This document shows, piece after piece, positions 63,426 through 64,000 of a stretch of 64,000 nt of DNA. Source of the DNA: Streptomyces sp. NBC_01260. GTDB lineage: Bacteria > Actinomycetota > Actinomycetes > Streptomycetales > Streptomycetaceae. The stretch lies in the NCBI RefSeq assembly GCF_036226405.1, contig NZ_CP108464.1, positions 8,804,001-8,868,000 of the forward strand. The letters run 5' to 3'. Each line of letters begins with the position of its first letter. Position 1 is the stretch's first letter. The notes beneath the pieces were generated by a model. That model was not told where the DNA came from and made no database searches. It worked only from the letters and a program-made list of their open reading frames with translations. The translations under genes and the position numbers were made by a program.

Positions 63426-64000
63426 ATGGCGACAGATCCGGCGGATACGGCGTCCGTCAGCGGGGTCGGGTTCGGGGACTACTACCGGGCGCATGCGGGG
63501 CCGCTCGTCGCCCTGTCGCTGCTGCGGGGCGCGGACCTGGTGGAGGCGGCGCGGCTCGCCCAGGACTCGATGACAGTGGCCTGGCGGTGGATGGACCTGC
63601 TGGGCGCGAACGCGGCCGGGGCCGCGAAGGACACCAGGACCCCCGTGGTTACCACGCAGGCGCTGCGGGCCTGGACGTGCCGGATGGCCGTCGGCGGCGG
63701 CTGCGGAGCGCTGCGCCCAGCGCACGGGACGGTGCCCGCCCTCCTGGGGAAGGGCAGCACCGACGCCCTGGCGCAGGCCCGGACGGTGGTGGCGCTCGCC
63801 CCGCTGAGTGAGTTGAACGAGCGCCAACTCAACGTCACCGCCTTTCGGCTGGCTGGCTGTGCGCCGGGAGCGATCGGGTACGAGCTGGGCCTGTCGATGC
63901 CGAAGGTGCACCGCACCCTGCGCTACGTCGGCAAACTGCTCGGAGCGGAGACGGGGGCACGGCAGGCCAGAGGTGCCGAGGCGCCGGGGGAGGCCGAGGG
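63426..64000 (+). CDS. Sigma-factor-like protein (partial)
   Basis: From ATG 63426 (AAGGGGG upstream) the frame is open to the right edge, 191 codons. The N-terminus GFGDYYRAHAGPLVALSLLRG and the ARLAQDSMTVAWRWMDLL segment resemble region 2 of ECF-type sigma factors, though degenerate. The C-terminal ELNERQLNVTAFRLAGCAPG, then AIGYELGLSMPKVHRTLRYV, is a region-4-like helix-turn-helix. A threonine- and alanine-rich linker separates them. It probably acts in transcription initiation or as a divergent sigma-like regulator. Confidence 0.7.
   Translation, partial: MATDPADTASVSGVGFGDYYRAHAGPLVALSLLRGADLVEAARLAQDSMTVAWRWMDLLGANAAGAAKDTRTPVVTTQALRAWTCRMAVGGGCGALRPAHGTVPALLGKGSTDALAQARTVVALAPLSELNERQLNVTAFRLAGCAPGAIGYELGLSMPKVHRTLRYVGKLLGAETGARQARGAEAPGEAE

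Noticed and set aside
1..64000. tRNA, rRNA and riboswitch genes
   Set aside because: No cloverleaf, rRNA-like or known riboswitch core sequence was recognised on either strand by eye.

Overview
The window is high-GC DNA with the codon bias, GTG and TTG starts and overlapping operons of an actinomycete. Its gene families point to Streptomyces. It combines ordinary accessory chromosome with two recognisable specialised-metabolite loci, one orphan polyketide synthase, and zones of decayed mobile DNA.

Layout. (1) 1-10.5 kb: a partial methyltransferase, a conserved small protein, a patch of broken transposase and lysozyme sequence with a 33-bp inverted repeat, an F420-type oxidoreductase, a Tat-exported GH78 rhamnosidase under LacI-like palindromes, a MarR-GNAT fusion, a DUF1707 protein and a GNAT enzyme. 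(2) 11-17.6 kb: a large secreted GH87-like alpha-glucanase, a vWA protein, a TetR/hydrolase pair and a broken LysE gene. (3) 18.2-34.5 kb: a complete polycyclic tetramate macrolactam (PTM) cluster of the frontalamide type: sterol-desaturase-like hydroxylase, iterative PKS-NRPS (KS-AT-DH-KR-ACP-C-A-PCP-TE) with an ornithine-like code, two phytoene-desaturase-like FAD enzymes, a medium-chain reductase and a P450. All are on the + strand and mostly overlap. (4) 35.7-44.0 kb: a stand-alone PKS (CoA ligase-ACP-KS-AT-DH-KR-ACP-TE) carrying a perfect 20-copy GAAGCC repeat, followed by a truncated IS3 element. (5) 45.3-60.1 kb: a probable N-nitroso (nitrosourea-type) cluster. (6) 60.1-63.3 kb: fragments of EF-hand, helicase-associated, ISAzo13, IS3 and TnsA genes around one intact membrane-anchored protein, then a partial sigma-like gene.

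The most interesting part is region 5. The protein at 48166-49581 has a haem-oxygenase-like di-iron domain and a C-terminal cupin. Every metal ligand I recall for the streptozotocin N-nitrosating enzyme SznF (StzF) occurs at the same residue number. Directly upstream is a PRMT-like methyltransferase, matching SznE, which makes N-omega-methyl-arginine. A Rieske protein overlaps the SznF stop codon. Two ATP-grasp ligases, an MFS pump, an alpha/beta hydrolase and a LysE exporter follow in one transcription unit, which ends at a strong hairpin facing a SARP-type regulator.

The flanks carry DNA-alkylation repair functions. On the left are an O6-alkylguanine methyltransferase and an Oxygenase-NA protein. 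On the right is an ECF sigma factor translationally coupled to an unusual protein in which an MGMT-like domain has lost its acceptor cysteine but is fused to an intact Ada-type four-cysteine domain. Together they suggest a producer of a DNA-methylating N-nitroso compound with dedicated repair and a methyl-damage-sensing regulatory pair. The exact product (streptozotocin or a relative) cannot be read from the sequence.
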